Part shown: piece by piece, positions 17,064-25,262 of the stretch
Layout: every line of letters begins with the position of its first letter
Numbering within the stretch: the stretch's first letter is position 1
Source of the DNA: Sulfuritalea sp.
Lineage (GTDB): Bacteria; Pseudomonadota; Gammaproteobacteria; Burkholderiales; Rhodocyclaceae
DNA: 64,000 nt
Direction of reading: 5' to 3'
NCBI GenBank assembly: GCA_023229685.1
Contig: JALNYT010000009.1
Span: forward strand, 66,330 to 130,329
Notes under the pieces: generated by a model
Seen by the model: the letters and a program-made list of their open reading frames with translations, nothing else
The model's database searches: none
Told to the model about the DNA's origin: nothing
Translations under genes and position numbers: made by a program

Positions 17064-17695
17064 CCGCAAAGGATTCAAGCCGGTTGCCGGCCGGGCCTGC
17101 GCCGCCGACCTGCGAAATCATCAGCTGGAACAGCGTGCACGAACTGGCGCGCGGGCTCGCGGGCAAGATAGCCGACTCCGGCTATCGTCCTGAGGTGATC
17201 GTCGCTATCGGTCGCGGCGGGTGGGTGCCGGGGCGCATCCTGTCCGACTTCCTCGGGCAGATGAATCTAACCAGCTTCAAGATCGAGCATTACCTGAACA
17301 CCCAAAAGGCAAAGACCGCGCAGGTGCGCTACCCGCTGGCCGCCGAGGTGGCTGGACTACGCGTGCTGCTGGTGGATGACGTCGCCGACAGCGGCGAGAC
17401 TTTTGCCGTCGCCCTTGAGCATTTGAATCGCCGTGGCCCGCCTGCCGAACTGCGGACTGCGGTGCTGCACTACAAGACCTGCTCCCCTTATGTGCCTGAC
17501 TACTACGCGAAGAAGGTCGTCAAGTGGCGCTGGATTACCTACCCCTGGGCGGTGGCCGAAGACATCGGCAGCTTCATCCGCGCCATGGAGCCGCGCCCTG
17601 CCAGCCTCGACGAGGTCGCGCGCCGGCTCGCTGCGGACCAAGGCATCCGAGTGCCGCGCAAGCTGCTGCGGGACATACTGGCCCTGGTGCATTGA
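17060..17695 (+). CDS. Phosphoribosyltransferase (archaeal hypoxanthine-PRT-like)
   Basis: About 211 aa of type I PRT fold. Key segments are ISWNSVHELARGLAGKI, VIVAIGRGGWVPGRILSDFL, the PRPP-binding loop VLLVDDVADSGET, and YYAKKVVKWRWITYPW. This family includes xanthine/guanine/hypoxanthine PRTs and regulatory PRTs; the substrate is uncertain. No ATG fits the expected N-terminus, so the TTG at 17060 overlapping the previous stop is proposed; a GTG at 17135 would cut into the conserved first helix. It may be the end of the BCAM0308-AmrS operon. Confidence 0.8.
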   Translation: MTAKDSSRLPAGPAPPTCEIISWNSVHELARGLAGKIADSGYRPEVIVAIGRGGWVPGRILSDFLGQMNLTSFKIEHYLNTQKAKTAQVRYPLAAEVAGLRVLLVDDVADSGETFAVALEHLNRRGPPAELRTAVLHYKTCSPYVPDYYAKKVVKWRWITYPWAVAEDIGSFIRAMEPRPASLDEVARRLAADQGIRVPRKLLRDILALVH

Positions 17696-17761
17696 GCCGT
17701 TGGCGGATCAGGAATTCGGTGGCCGATTCGTTCTGCGGTGAACTCGGCGTCCGGCGCGACG

Positions 17762-18448
17762 CTATGGCTGCGATCGCGTCAGCGGCACGAACGCGACCAT
17801 GAGCATGCTCCGGCTGCTGACGGATCCGTCGCCGCGTTTTTCGACCAGCATCAGTTGCTGTATGTCTGCGGGTTCTCCGATCGGAATCACCAGCCGCCCC
17901 CCGGGCTTCAACTGCTCGACCAGCGGCGGCGGAACGTGCGGCGCGGCCGCGGTGACGATGATGCCGTCGAAGGGGGCGTGTTCGGGCCAGCCCCGATAGC
18001 CGTCGCCATGCCGCACCGTCACGTTGTCATAGCCAAGTTCCTGCAAACGCTCTCCCGCCGCGCTGGCCAGCGCGTCGATGATCTCCATGCTATAGACCTG
18101 CTGCACCAGTTCGGCCAGCACGGCTGCCTGGTAGCCGGAGCCGGTGCCGACCTCGAGCACGATGCTGTCGGGCCGCGGCTCGAGCAGATCGCTCATCAGG
18201 GCGACGATGTAGGGTTGCGAGATGGTCTGCCCGTAGCCGATCGGCAGCGGTCCATTGACGAACGCACGGTAGCGGTCGTAGGTCCCGACAAAGCGCTCGC
18301 GCGGGACTTTTGCCATGGCAGCCATGACCCGCTCGTCGAGCGCATCCTTGCCGATTTCATAGCGGGTCATCGCGACTTCTTCAAGGATGTCGCGCAGCAT
18401 TGCCTTGCGGTCGGCCGCCGTGGCAGATGTCCAGGAGGCCGTCACCAT
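17762..18448 (-). CDS. pcm: Protein-L-isoaspartate O-methyltransferase, cytoplasmic copy
   Basis: A 228-aa SAM-dependent repair enzyme that methylates isoaspartyl residues in aged proteins. Family motifs are GPLPIGYGQTISQPYIVALM, the SAM site LEVGTGSGYQAAVLAEL, and GIIVTAAAPHVPPPLVEQLKP. There is no signal peptide, so it should be cytoplasmic. It is divergent from the Mut7-C gene. A second, exported paralogue occurs at 22143. Confidence 0.93.
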   Translation of the reverse strand: MVTASWTSATAADRKAMLRDILEEVAMTRYEIGKDALDERVMAAMAKVPRERFVGTYDRYRAFVNGPLPIGYGQTISQPYIVALMSDLLEPRPDSIVLEVGTGSGYQAAVLAELVQQVYSMEIIDALASAAGERLQELGYDNVTVRHGDGYRGWPEHAPFDGIIVTAAAPHVPPPLVEQLKPGGRLVIPIGEPADIQQLMLVEKRGDGSVSSRSMLMVAFVPLTRSQP

Positions 18449-18519
18449 GGTGCATCAATCATGGTGGAAACGGACGCAAGGAACAGGCATAGTCCTGCCA
18501 AACGACTGGACTCGACGGC

Positions 18520-19305
18520 ATGTCACGGGCAAGCACAATGGTGACCGCAACGTTTCGCTTCTACGAGGAATTGAACGACTTTCTGCCTGCCGCGAGGCGC
18601 CGGCAGGACTTCAGCGTGGCTTGCGCTGCCGACGCGACGACCAAGCACATGATCGAAGCCCTCGGCGTGCCGCACACCGAAGTCGAACTGATTCTGGTCA
18701 ATGGCGAATCGGTCGGCTTTGATTGCCGGTTGCGGGAAGGCGACCGCGTCGCGGTCTATCCGACGTTCGAGGCCCTCGATGTCAGCCCCCTGCTCCGCGT
18801 CCGCGAACAGCCGCTGCGGACCACGCGCTTCGTCGCCGACGCCCATCTCGGCGGGCTTGCCCGACTGCTGCGCATGGCCGGCTTCGACACGCTCTACGAC
18901 AATCGCTACCATGACCGGGAGATTGCCGAGATTGCCGCGCAGGAAGGCCGCATCGTGCTCACGCGCGACCGCGATCTGCTCAAACTGCGCAGCATTACGC
19001 ATGGCTGTTATGTCCATGCCATCGAACCCGCGCAGCAGTTGCGGGAGATCATGGACCGCCTCGACCTCGCGCGCAGCGCCCGGCCCTTCAGCCTTTGCCT
19101 GGTGTGCAATGCGCCCCTGCGGGTGATCGACAAGGCGACCGTGCTCGAACAACTGCCGCCATCGGTTCGAGAGCAACAGCAACGCTTCACCACCTGCGAT
19201 GTCTGTCATCGCGTGTTCTGGGAAGGCTCGCACTGGCGGCGGATGCGGGCAGTGCTCGACGAGTCACCGCAAGCAGCTGGTTCCGCGCCGACCATCAGTC
19301 AGTGA
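18520..19305 (+). CDS. Mut7-C RNase domain protein with ubiquitin-like N-terminus
   Basis: A 261-aa protein. Residues ~6-90 form a ThiS/ubiquitin-like beta-grasp (Ub-Mut7C; FYEELNDFLPAARR, LVNGESVGFDCRLREGD). Residues ~100-250 are the PIN-like Mut7-C domain with acidic active-site positions in FVADAHLGGLARLLR, DNRYHDREIAEIA and VLTRDRDLL, and a zinc ribbon of CLVC plus CDVC. Mut7-C proteins are predicted RNases; the ubiquitin-like part may recruit partners. ATG at 18538 (MVTATFRF) is an alternative start. Its 3' end overlaps the convergent small acidic gene by 7 bases. Confidence 0.87.
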   Translation: MSRASTMVTATFRFYEELNDFLPAARRRQDFSVACAADATTKHMIEALGVPHTEVELILVNGESVGFDCRLREGDRVAVYPTFEALDVSPLLRVREQPLRTTRFVADAHLGGLARLLRMAGFDTLYDNRYHDREIAEIAAQEGRIVLTRDRDLLKLRSITHGCYVHAIEPAQQLREIMDRLDLARSARPFSLCLVCNAPLRVIDKATVLEQLPPSVREQQQRFTTCDVCHRVFWEGSHWRRMRAVLDESPQAAGSAPTISQ

Positions 19306-19577
19306 TCTTCGAGGTGGGGGACCGATTCCTCGGCGGGTTGGCCGGTCTCGGGATCGATCCAGTCGGCGATGCCGATTTCGCTCTCGGCTTCCTCCAGGGA
19401 TTCGCCGGTCCCGCCATTCGCACCGCCGTTTTCCATGTCGGCGATCGCTTCGATCAGCGTGGCGAAGGGCCCGAATTCCTCATCGCTTTCCTTGCTTTGC
19501 CAGTAGAAGCCGTCGGGACGCTCGATGATGCGTGTCGTGTCGTACTCGGGTGAAGTTTCGGAGATTTCGATGGTCAT
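19299..19577 (-). CDS. Small acidic hypothetical protein (92 aa)
   Basis: The first half (MTIEISETSPEYDTTRIIE, RPDGFYWQSKESDEEFGPF, ATLIEAIADM) looks like a compact beta-alpha domain with an aromatic pair. The second half is strongly acidic and glycine-rich. Recognised only as a conserved small protein type in betaproteobacteria. It lies downstream of the spermidine-synthase-like gene on the same strand after about 140 bases, which leaves room for its own promoter. AGGAAG upstream of the ATG supports the start. Confidence 0.6.
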   Translation of the reverse strand: MTIEISETSPEYDTTRIIERPDGFYWQSKESDEEFGPFATLIEAIADMENGGANGGTGESLEEAESEIGIADWIDPETGQPAEESVPHLEDH

Positions 19578-19720
19578 GCCGGTCTTCCTCTCTCAACGTT
19601 CCGCAGATCGTTTCAAATCTGCTTTCGAGATTCGCCTGCACGCGCATTGCAGCACAGGCGGCTCGATAAAAGCATACACCCGCGACGTTGCGGATGGTGT
19701 CTGAAAATACGCGCGGTCGG

Positions 19721-22126
19721 TCAACGTCCAGGCTCCGCAGGGAACTGCCAGGCGGCGATCGCGTAGAGCAACACGGCCAGCAGCAGCACCATCGAATAGC
19801 CCCAGTGGATGGCCAGCAGCGTCGCCAGCAGAGTCGCCACCACCGAGGCGAAGCCGTTGATGCCCCACGCCCACGGCACCAGCGCTTCGGCGCGGGCGGC
19901 CACGGTGGCAAGACCCAGCGGAAACGGCATCCCCAGGCAGAAGGCCATGGGGCCCACCAGCAGTATGGTCAGCAGTATTTTCCAGCCTTGCGCCAGCCCC
20001 ATGAACTGCGCGAGCAGCGGCGGCAGCGCCGCCACATACAGCAGCGCAATGGCGACGATGGCGACGAAGGGCCAGCGCGCTTGCGCCGCGAGGCGTGCGG
20101 AAAACCGCGCGCCGAGCCCGGCGAAGACGAGGAAGGCGGCCAGCACCACGGCGGCCGCGTAGAGCGGACTGCTGAGAAACAGGCTGAAGCGCTGCAGTAA
20201 CGGAATCTCGATGGCCATGAATCCCAACCCGAGCGCAAGAAAATAGATCGGCACCTGGCGGCGCAGGCGCGCCGGGGCTGCGGCGAGGGCATGCCGACTG
20301 CCGGCAAGCGCGAGTGGCAGGAGGATCAATAGCAGACTCACCACAACTGCCTGCAGCAGCGCCATGACCAGCACCGGGTAGCCCCAGTCCAGCGGCGGCA
20401 GGCCGCCACGGGAGCGCAATGCCATGAATTCGGGCAGGGTGCGCCACTTGAAGAAGTGAAAAAAGTAAGGGCGGTCGTCGGTGGCCGGCTCCAGATCGAA
20501 CTTGTAGCGCTCCAGAAAGTCCTTCCGCTCTTTGCCGAGCAGTGCCTGGGTGCCGGCGAAGAAGTCGTCGCGCTCCAGCAGATTGAAGACGTTCGCTTCG
20601 GTGGCAACGATGCCGGGCACATGGACGACGTCGAACCAGTGCTGCCGGCAGAACTCCCGGATGGCGGTGATCTCGGCCGGCGAGAAAACGCCGTTCTTCA
20701 GCAGGAGCGTGGTCGTGCTCCAGCCGCGGATCATTGCCAGGGAGCGGTCCGGCTCGGCCACGCCGCGGCGTTCCAGTGCGGCGATGGCGGTAGCGAATAA
20801 GCGCAGGCTGTCGCGCGGCGGCAGCGAGACCCAGCGCGTGAAGGCCAGCAGCCCGCCGGGCGCCAGGCGCTGCAGATAGGCTTCCAGCGCCTCGACGGTG
20901 TAGAGATGGCTCTCGTTCAGCGAGCCGAGGCCGGCGGCGCTGGAGCCGAAGGAATCGAGCAGCGCCACCTGGATCAGATCGAAGCTCTCCCGGCTCGCCG
21001 CGACGAAGCCGCGCGCCTCGGCGGTGTGGAGTTGCACCCCGGGCGCGCTGTAGGGCCGCCCGGAAAATCCCGCCAGGTCCTGCTGCACCAGCGCCGTGAT
21101 CTGCCCGTCCAGTTCCACGGCATCCACCTGCGGTGCGCCATGCACCAGGGCCTGCAACACGTCGCCGCCTGCGCCGGCGCCGAGCACCAGCACGCGCGGT
21201 CGATCCAGCAGGCGGTAGGGCAGGGCCGAGGTGGCGGCGGCCAGATAGGCCAGCGGTTTTGTGTCGCCGTCATAACGGGTCACGGCGCCCGCGCTCTGGC
21301 CGTCCACAAACAATCCCAGTTGGGGCGGCGGCCCGGCCGCGGCGTTCAGGCTCAGGCCCGGCGCATGGCGCAATGGCGCCAGCGGACTGTCGACCACCGT
21401 GACCACGCCGAGCGGGCTGCTGCGCTGCGCGACGATGCGGGCGTCCTTGACGCGCAGTGCCTGGCGCAGATCCTTGTAGTCCGAGGAAACGAGTTGCAGG
21501 GCCTGTGACGGCAGCAGCCAGGGTCCGCCGAGCGCGGCCAGCGCGAGCACCGCGGCCCAGCGCCTGGCCTGCGGCCAGGCCGCCAGGGCGCCTGCCGCAA
21601 GGCCGAGCGCCGAGATCGCGCGCAGCACTTCGGCCGGAGGCAGAAAGAACAGCGCGGCCAGCAGGCCGAGGCTGCCCAGTCCGGCACCGAGGATGTCGGC
21701 GCCATAGAGCTGCGGAATGTGCCTGGCGAAGCCGCTGTAGGCGATGCACAGCGCCGTGGCGGCGCAGAAGAAGGGGATCAGCAGCAGCACGTAGATCGCG
21801 GCCAGCCCGAAGAACTGCGCCGGATCCCAGGCGATCTCGAGCGCGTTGAATGGCACCCGCTCGGCAGCGGCGAAGCAGGTGATGGCAGCCACGGCGAAGG
21901 CTGCCGCGGCAAGGCTGAAGCTGTAGGGAAAAAGCGCGAGCAGGCGGCGCCTGGTCAGCGTGACGAAGGTGCCGGCGACACCGATCCCGAGCAACGCGAC
22001 GCTGATCGCGAGGTAAGCGAAATGATGCCACTGGATGATGGCGAACAGGCGCAGCAGCAACACCTCGTAAGCCAGCGCGGCGGCCGACAGCACGGCGACG
22101 GCGGCCAGGGGCGGGCGCTGGGTCAT
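19721..22126 (-). CDS. Spermidine-synthase-like methyltransferase domain fused to membrane domains
   Basis: An 801-aa protein. The N-terminal third (residues ~5-210) and the C-terminal part (~600-795) are multi-helix hydrophobic regions. Between them is a soluble spermidine-synthase-like Rossmann domain (~215-590) with VLVLGAGAGGDVLQAL, VDAVELDGQITALV and SFDLIQVALLDSFGS. Related proteins are annotated as fused MFS/spermidine synthase; polyamine synthesis is not established for them. The start at 22126 (MTQRPPLAAV) removes 14 upstream residues that overlap the spacer after the exported PCMT. It belongs to the minus-strand operon that starts with the DksA-like gene. Confidence 0.75.
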   Translation of the reverse strand: MTQRPPLAAVAVLSAAALAYEVLLLRLFAIIQWHHFAYLAISVALLGIGVAGTFVTLTRRRLLALFPYSFSLAAAAFAVAAITCFAAAERVPFNALEIAWDPAQFFGLAAIYVLLLIPFFCAATALCIAYSGFARHIPQLYGADILGAGLGSLGLLAALFFLPPAEVLRAISALGLAAGALAAWPQARRWAAVLALAALGGPWLLPSQALQLVSSDYKDLRQALRVKDARIVAQRSSPLGVVTVVDSPLAPLRHAPGLSLNAAAGPPPQLGLFVDGQSAGAVTRYDGDTKPLAYLAAATSALPYRLLDRPRVLVLGAGAGGDVLQALVHGAPQVDAVELDGQITALVQQDLAGFSGRPYSAPGVQLHTAEARGFVAASRESFDLIQVALLDSFGSSAAGLGSLNESHLYTVEALEAYLQRLAPGGLLAFTRWVSLPPRDSLRLFATAIAALERRGVAEPDRSLAMIRGWSTTTLLLKNGVFSPAEITAIREFCRQHWFDVVHVPGIVATEANVFNLLERDDFFAGTQALLGKERKDFLERYKFDLEPATDDRPYFFHFFKWRTLPEFMALRSRGGLPPLDWGYPVLVMALLQAVVVSLLLILLPLALAGSRHALAAAPARLRRQVPIYFLALGLGFMAIEIPLLQRFSLFLSSPLYAAAVVLAAFLVFAGLGARFSARLAAQARWPFVAIVAIALLYVAALPPLLAQFMGLAQGWKILLTILLVGPMAFCLGMPFPLGLATVAARAEALVPWAWGINGFASVVATLLATLLAIHWGYSMVLLLAVLLYAIAAWQFPAEPGR

Positions 22127-22142
22127 TGACTCGGAACTCTCG

Positions 22143-22901
22143 CTAGTGAGCGCCGGTGAGCGGCACAAACATCACCGGCATCACCTGCCGCGTCGTCACC
22201 GTGCCGTCGTGACGCTTCTCCACCAGCATCAGTTGCTGCTGCTGAAAGGCGGCGCCGAGGGGGATCACCATCCGCCCGCCGGGCTTCAGCTGGCGCACCA
22301 GCGGTGGCGGCACGTGGCTGGCGGCTGCAGTCACCACGATCGCGTCGAAAGGCCCCCGCTCCGGCCAGCCATGGTAGCCATCGCCGATTTTCGTCGCGAT
22401 GTTCCCGTAACCGAGCCGCCACAGTCGTTCGGTGGCCTCCCTGGCCAGCGCCTCGACGATCTCGATGGTCGCTACTTTCACGCCCAATTCCGCCAGCACC
22501 GCAGCCTGGTAGCCGGACCCGGTGCCGATCTCCAGCGCCGTGTCGCCAGCGCCGACTCTTAGCAGGTCGGTCATCGCGGCGACGATATACGGTTGCGAGA
22601 TGGTCTGCCCATGGCCGATGGGCAGCGGCCGGTTGTCATAGGCGTTGGCGCGAAGCTCCGAGGGCACGAACTCGTGCCGCGGAACGCGGCCCAGCACGCC
22701 GAGGACCCGGGCGTCGATCGCATCTCTGCCGGTTCCTGCGCCGAAGATTCGCGCCATCGACGCCACCTCCGCCACCATCGCCTGCCGTTCACGGACCATG
22801 CCTTGATCCGCTGCGACGGAGGAGAAGAGCAGCAGCGCGATCGCGATTGCCAGCCGGCGCGATTGCTTTCGCCAGAGCTTTCTGTTCATCATGAAAGCCA
22901 T
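22143..22901 (-). CDS. Protein-L-isoaspartate O-methyltransferase, exported paralogue
   Basis: A 252-aa PCMT with RPLPIGHGQTISQPYIVAAM, the SAM motif LEIGTGSGYQAAVLAEL, and AIVVTAAASHVPPPLVRQLKP. Unlike the copy at 17762 it begins MAFMMNRKLWRKQSRRLAI followed by a hydrophobic stretch ending LLLFSSVAADQG, a signal peptide or membrane anchor. A periplasmic PCMT would need a SAM source outside the cytoplasm, so its function is puzzling. The alternative start MMNRK is 9 bases downstream. Gaps to both neighbouring genes are 12-16 bases, so it is part of the operon. Confidence 0.9.
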   Translation of the reverse strand: MAFMMNRKLWRKQSRRLAIAIALLLFSSVAADQGMVRERQAMVAEVASMARIFGAGTGRDAIDARVLGVLGRVPRHEFVPSELRANAYDNRPLPIGHGQTISQPYIVAAMTDLLRVGAGDTALEIGTGSGYQAAVLAELGVKVATIEIVEALAREATERLWRLGYGNIATKIGDGYHGWPERGPFDAIVVTAAASHVPPPLVRQLKPGGRMVIPLGAAFQQQQLMLVEKRHDGTVTTRQVMPVMFVPLTGAH

Positions 22902-22913
22902 TTGCGCAAGGAG

Positions 22914-23276
22914 TCAGCAGGTCACATGAAACAAGCCGATCACCGCTCCGCGGGCCTTGTTCCAGCGCGCCATGGCCTCGGGCGTAGGCGCCAGATCAAC
23001 CTCAACCTTCTTCTTCGCGAAATAGTCGGCGGCCTCGTCCGAAAGCCTGACCATGCCATTCTGTCCGGCGCCGACGATCAGCCGCTCGGCGCCCTTTTCG
23101 TAGATGTACTCGGCCTCGGCGAGTGAAACGGTGTGCGAAGTGCCATACACCGCCTTGGAGAGCTTCTTCTTGCGCTTCGCCACCTCGCCGGAGACGGTGA
23201 TCATCACATCATGCCCGATGCGTTCACCGTCGATGGTGATGGAGCCGAATTCGGTACCGTCGATCTTGGGTTTCAT
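22914..23276 (-). CDS. Mth938-like domain protein
   Basis: A 120-aa protein of the Mth938/NDUFAF3-like fold (PF04430 type). Visible features are FGSITIDGERIGHDVMIT, YIYEKGAERLIVGAGQNGMVRLSDEA and KKKVEVDLAPTPEAMARWNK. Members are small alpha/beta proteins of unknown or assembly-factor function. The start MKPKIDG at 23276 has AAGGAAGGG upstream; the longer reading frame adds non-conserved residues. The chain ends FHVTC. Confidence 0.82.
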   Translation of the reverse strand: MKPKIDGTEFGSITIDGERIGHDVMITVSGEVAKRKKKLSKAVYGTSHTVSLAEAEYIYEKGAERLIVGAGQNGMVRLSDEAADYFAKKKVEVDLAPTPEAMARWNKARGAVIGLFHVTC

Positions 23277-23377
23277 CGCCAGGTTCCCTTCCTTTGAAAG
23301 CGTGGTGCGCATGCAGACGACCAACCCGGTGCCGGGAGTCCGTGCCGATCGGGACGGCAGCTTCGGCAGCCGCCGCG

Positions 23378-23923
23378 TCAGGGAGTCTTGTGCTTGCCCC
23401 GGCTCACGCGGTTGGCCTGCAGCCCCTCGCCACCCATCTCTTCGAGGAAGACCACTTCGTCGCCGATCTGCAACTGGTCGAAATCGGGATGAACGCAGTT
23501 GTAGATGTGAAAGTAAAACTCACTGCCGTCCGGCTTCGCGATGAAACCGTATCCTTCATCGGGAAACACGCGTGCAATGCGTCCGTGCGATTCGACTTCA
23601 TGCACCTTGACGTCGCCGCGGATTCGCCGAGCGTAATCCTCGAGCTTGCGCTTCACGGCGTCGAAAGCGTCGCGTATCGCTACGTAGATATCCTCCGCCT
23701 TGTCTCGGTTGACGACGATCTCGGAGCCCGGCACCGTCAGGTCGACGCGGATGTTGAACAGTTTGCCCTGGTGCTTGTGTTTCTGGATCATGCCCACCAT
23801 CACCTTGCAGGACATGATGTGCTCGGAAAATCGATCCAGCCTGTCGGCCTTTTCCAGGATGGCGGCCTCCACCGCCTCGGAGCGGGCGATGTCGCGAAAT
23901 GTTATTTGAACTGGTAGTTTCAT
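23378..23923 (-). CDS. Ribosome hibernation factor (HPF/RaiA-like) fused to a cold-shock domain
   Basis: A 181-aa two-domain protein. Residues 1-~105 are an HPF/RaiA domain (MKLPVQITFRDIARSEAVEA, DRFSEHIMSCKVMVGMIQK). Residues ~115-175 are a cold-shock domain with GRIARVFPDEGYGFIAKPDG and EFYFHIYN, i.e. the RNP1/RNP2-like strands. HPF-type proteins bind the 30S decoding centre in resting cells; the CSD probably adds RNA binding. ATG at 23923 has GGAG 7 bases upstream; the longer frame would use a TTG. It follows the DksA-like gene, fitting a stationary-phase or stress operon. Confidence 0.88.
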   Translation of the reverse strand: MKLPVQITFRDIARSEAVEAAILEKADRLDRFSEHIMSCKVMVGMIQKHKHQGKLFNIRVDLTVPGSEIVVNRDKAEDIYVAIRDAFDAVKRKLEDYARRIRGDVKVHEVESHGRIARVFPDEGYGFIAKPDGSEFYFHIYNCVHPDFDQLQIGDEVVFLEEMGGEGLQANRVSRGKHKTP

Positions 23924-23984
23924 GGCGATCTCCAAAGTTGCGAATCTGGCCGGCTCCCGCTGCCGGCGGTTCCGACATCAAGCA

Positions 23985-24380
23985 TCAGAGCGTATGCGTC
24001 CGTTCGTTCGCGTAGAGCTTTTCGTGCTGCTGTTGGCAAACGAGACAGCGCTTCGCCGTGGGATAGGCTTGCAGGCGCTCGAAGCCGATCTCGTTGCGGC
24101 AATCGACGCAGGTGCCGAAGCTGCCATCCTTGATTCGCGCCCGGGCCGCTTCGATGTCGCGGATCTCCCGGACGTGTCGATCGATGATGGCGAGATTGAT
24201 GTCCGCCAGCGCATCTCCAATCGCCTCGTCGGCGCTATCGGTCGGCCCGCGATCTATCAGCTCGATGTACTGCTGGTGTTGCGGTGTCTCCAACTCATCG
24301 CGAACCTCCTCGAGCAGCGCCTTGTAGTTCCGATCGAGATTCTTCGTCAGCATCGACAACTGGCTTTGCTTGAGGCTCAT
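23985..24380 (-). CDS. TraR/DksA family zinc-finger protein
   Basis: A 131-aa DksA-like protein with an N-terminal coiled coil (KNLDRNYKALLEEVRDELE), the segment ADINLAIIDRHVREIRDIEAA, and the C-terminal zinc finger CVDC plus CLVC (C-x2-C-x17-C-x2-C). DksA-type proteins bind the RNA polymerase secondary channel and modulate stress transcription; short members like this may act without ppGpp. Start at 24380 is backed by GGGAGC. It is the first gene of a six-gene minus-strand run: DksA-like, HPF-CSD, Mth938, exported PCMT, spermidine-synthase-like and, after a larger gap, the acidic protein. Confidence 0.85.
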   Translation of the reverse strand: MSLKQSQLSMLTKNLDRNYKALLEEVRDELETPQHQQYIELIDRGPTDSADEAIGDALADINLAIIDRHVREIRDIEAARARIKDGSFGTCVDCRNEIGFERLQAYPTAKRCLVCQQQHEKLYANERTHTL

Positions 24381-24406
24381 GATTGCTCCCTTTTCTGATG
24401 CAAGTG

Positions 24407-24646
24407 TCAATGAAACCCTAGCCGCTTCGGTAGTGTGGCGTTTTGACGGGGGTCAAATCCCGCGCAATCGAGCGCCTGAAGCGGGCTTTCGATCACGATG
24501 GCCAGCCGCCGCCAGCCCTGGCCTCCAACCAGCGCGATGCCGATGTAATCGCCGGCCGCGAAGCGACGGCGCAACCGGGCTGTGAAGCCGTCGGACTTGC
24601 CGGTGTATGGATAGTCGCGGCGCACGCGCAGCCTCGCGACGTTGAC
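24407..24646 (-). pseudogene. Possible C-terminal remnant of N-formylglutamate amidohydrolase
   Basis: The open frame encodes VRRDYPYTGKSDGFTARLRR followed by DYIGIALVGGQGWRRLAIVI. This resembles the C-terminal end of some N-formylglutamate amidohydrolase-family proteins. Only ~75 residues are present; the catalytic N-terminal part is missing because the plus-strand gene at 24730 occupies the space upstream. The family call is from memory of the motif and is weak; it could also be a genuine small protein starting at a GTG near 24646. Confidence 0.35.
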
Positions 24647-24729
24647 TGATGCTTCGGGCTGGACTAGACATGGAATTATGGCGTCTGGCGTGTGACGCGG
24701 CGCAGGCAGGGCAAACAAGGGGAAAGATC

Positions 24730-25224
24730 ATGCGGAATGCAATCGAAGCCGATGAACGGGTCAGCCAGGAGCTATCGGCAGTGATCGATGCGCTCTCAAG
24801 CAATCCGGACATCGGTGAAGCGGTGACGCTCGGGGTTGTGCGTGCGAGCATTCGGCGGGCCCTCGCCGGCTTTGCCGAGGGAGAGCGGATTCACCAGTTC
24901 GGCGATGAAGAAATGCTTTGTGCAGAGGTCGATGCGCTGATCGAGGAATACGGCGAGGACGTCCTGGCCATAGATCTGGCCACCGTCAAGGCAAGCGAGG
25001 GCTTGTCCACCATCATCGAGGCCTTGATGGATGACACTGACGAGGACATTGCCCTGACCCTGGGAGGGGTGCGGGCAGCAATGGCCGCCGGGCTCGTTGC
25101 GAGACTTGCCGGCGAGGGGCTGATAGAGTCGGATGAGGAACAGACGCTGCTGGCCGAGATCGATACGCTCATCGAGCGCGGGGGAGAGGATACGCTGGCC
25201 GAGAGCGTCCTGCGCTTCGAATAG
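24730..25224 (+). CDS. Hypothetical acidic protein with an internal duplication
   Basis: A 164-aa acidic helical protein. Two related segments occur: VTLGVVRASIRRALAGFAEG...EVDALIEEYGEDVLA (residues ~32-85) and LTLGGVRAAMAAGLVARLAG...EIDTLIERGGEDTLA (~106-158). Each shows a VTLG/LTLG start, an arginine-alanine helix and a D-LIE-GED end. No family is recognised. The start at 24730 is preferred because AAGGGGAAAG lies 5 or more bases upstream. It is flanked on both sides by convergent or divergent minus-strand genes. Confidence 0.6.
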   Translation: MRNAIEADERVSQELSAVIDALSSNPDIGEAVTLGVVRASIRRALAGFAEGERIHQFGDEEMLCAEVDALIEEYGEDVLAIDLATVKASEGLSTIIEALMDDTDEDIALTLGGVRAAMAAGLVARLAGEGLIESDEEQTLLAEIDTLIERGGEDTLAESVLRFE

Positions 25225-25262
25225 CCCGGACGGCGATGCGCCGCTTTTCGCCGATTCACCTG

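Noticed and set aside
19706..19725. AATACG half-site near the end of the spermidine-synthase-like gene
   Set aside because: The second half (GTCAAC) does not match, there is no 23-bp partner, and it overlaps a coding 3' end.
20906..21508. Plus-strand open frame inside the spermidine-synthase-like gene
   Set aside because: Antisense shadow; the minus-strand gene has a clear Rossmann motif.
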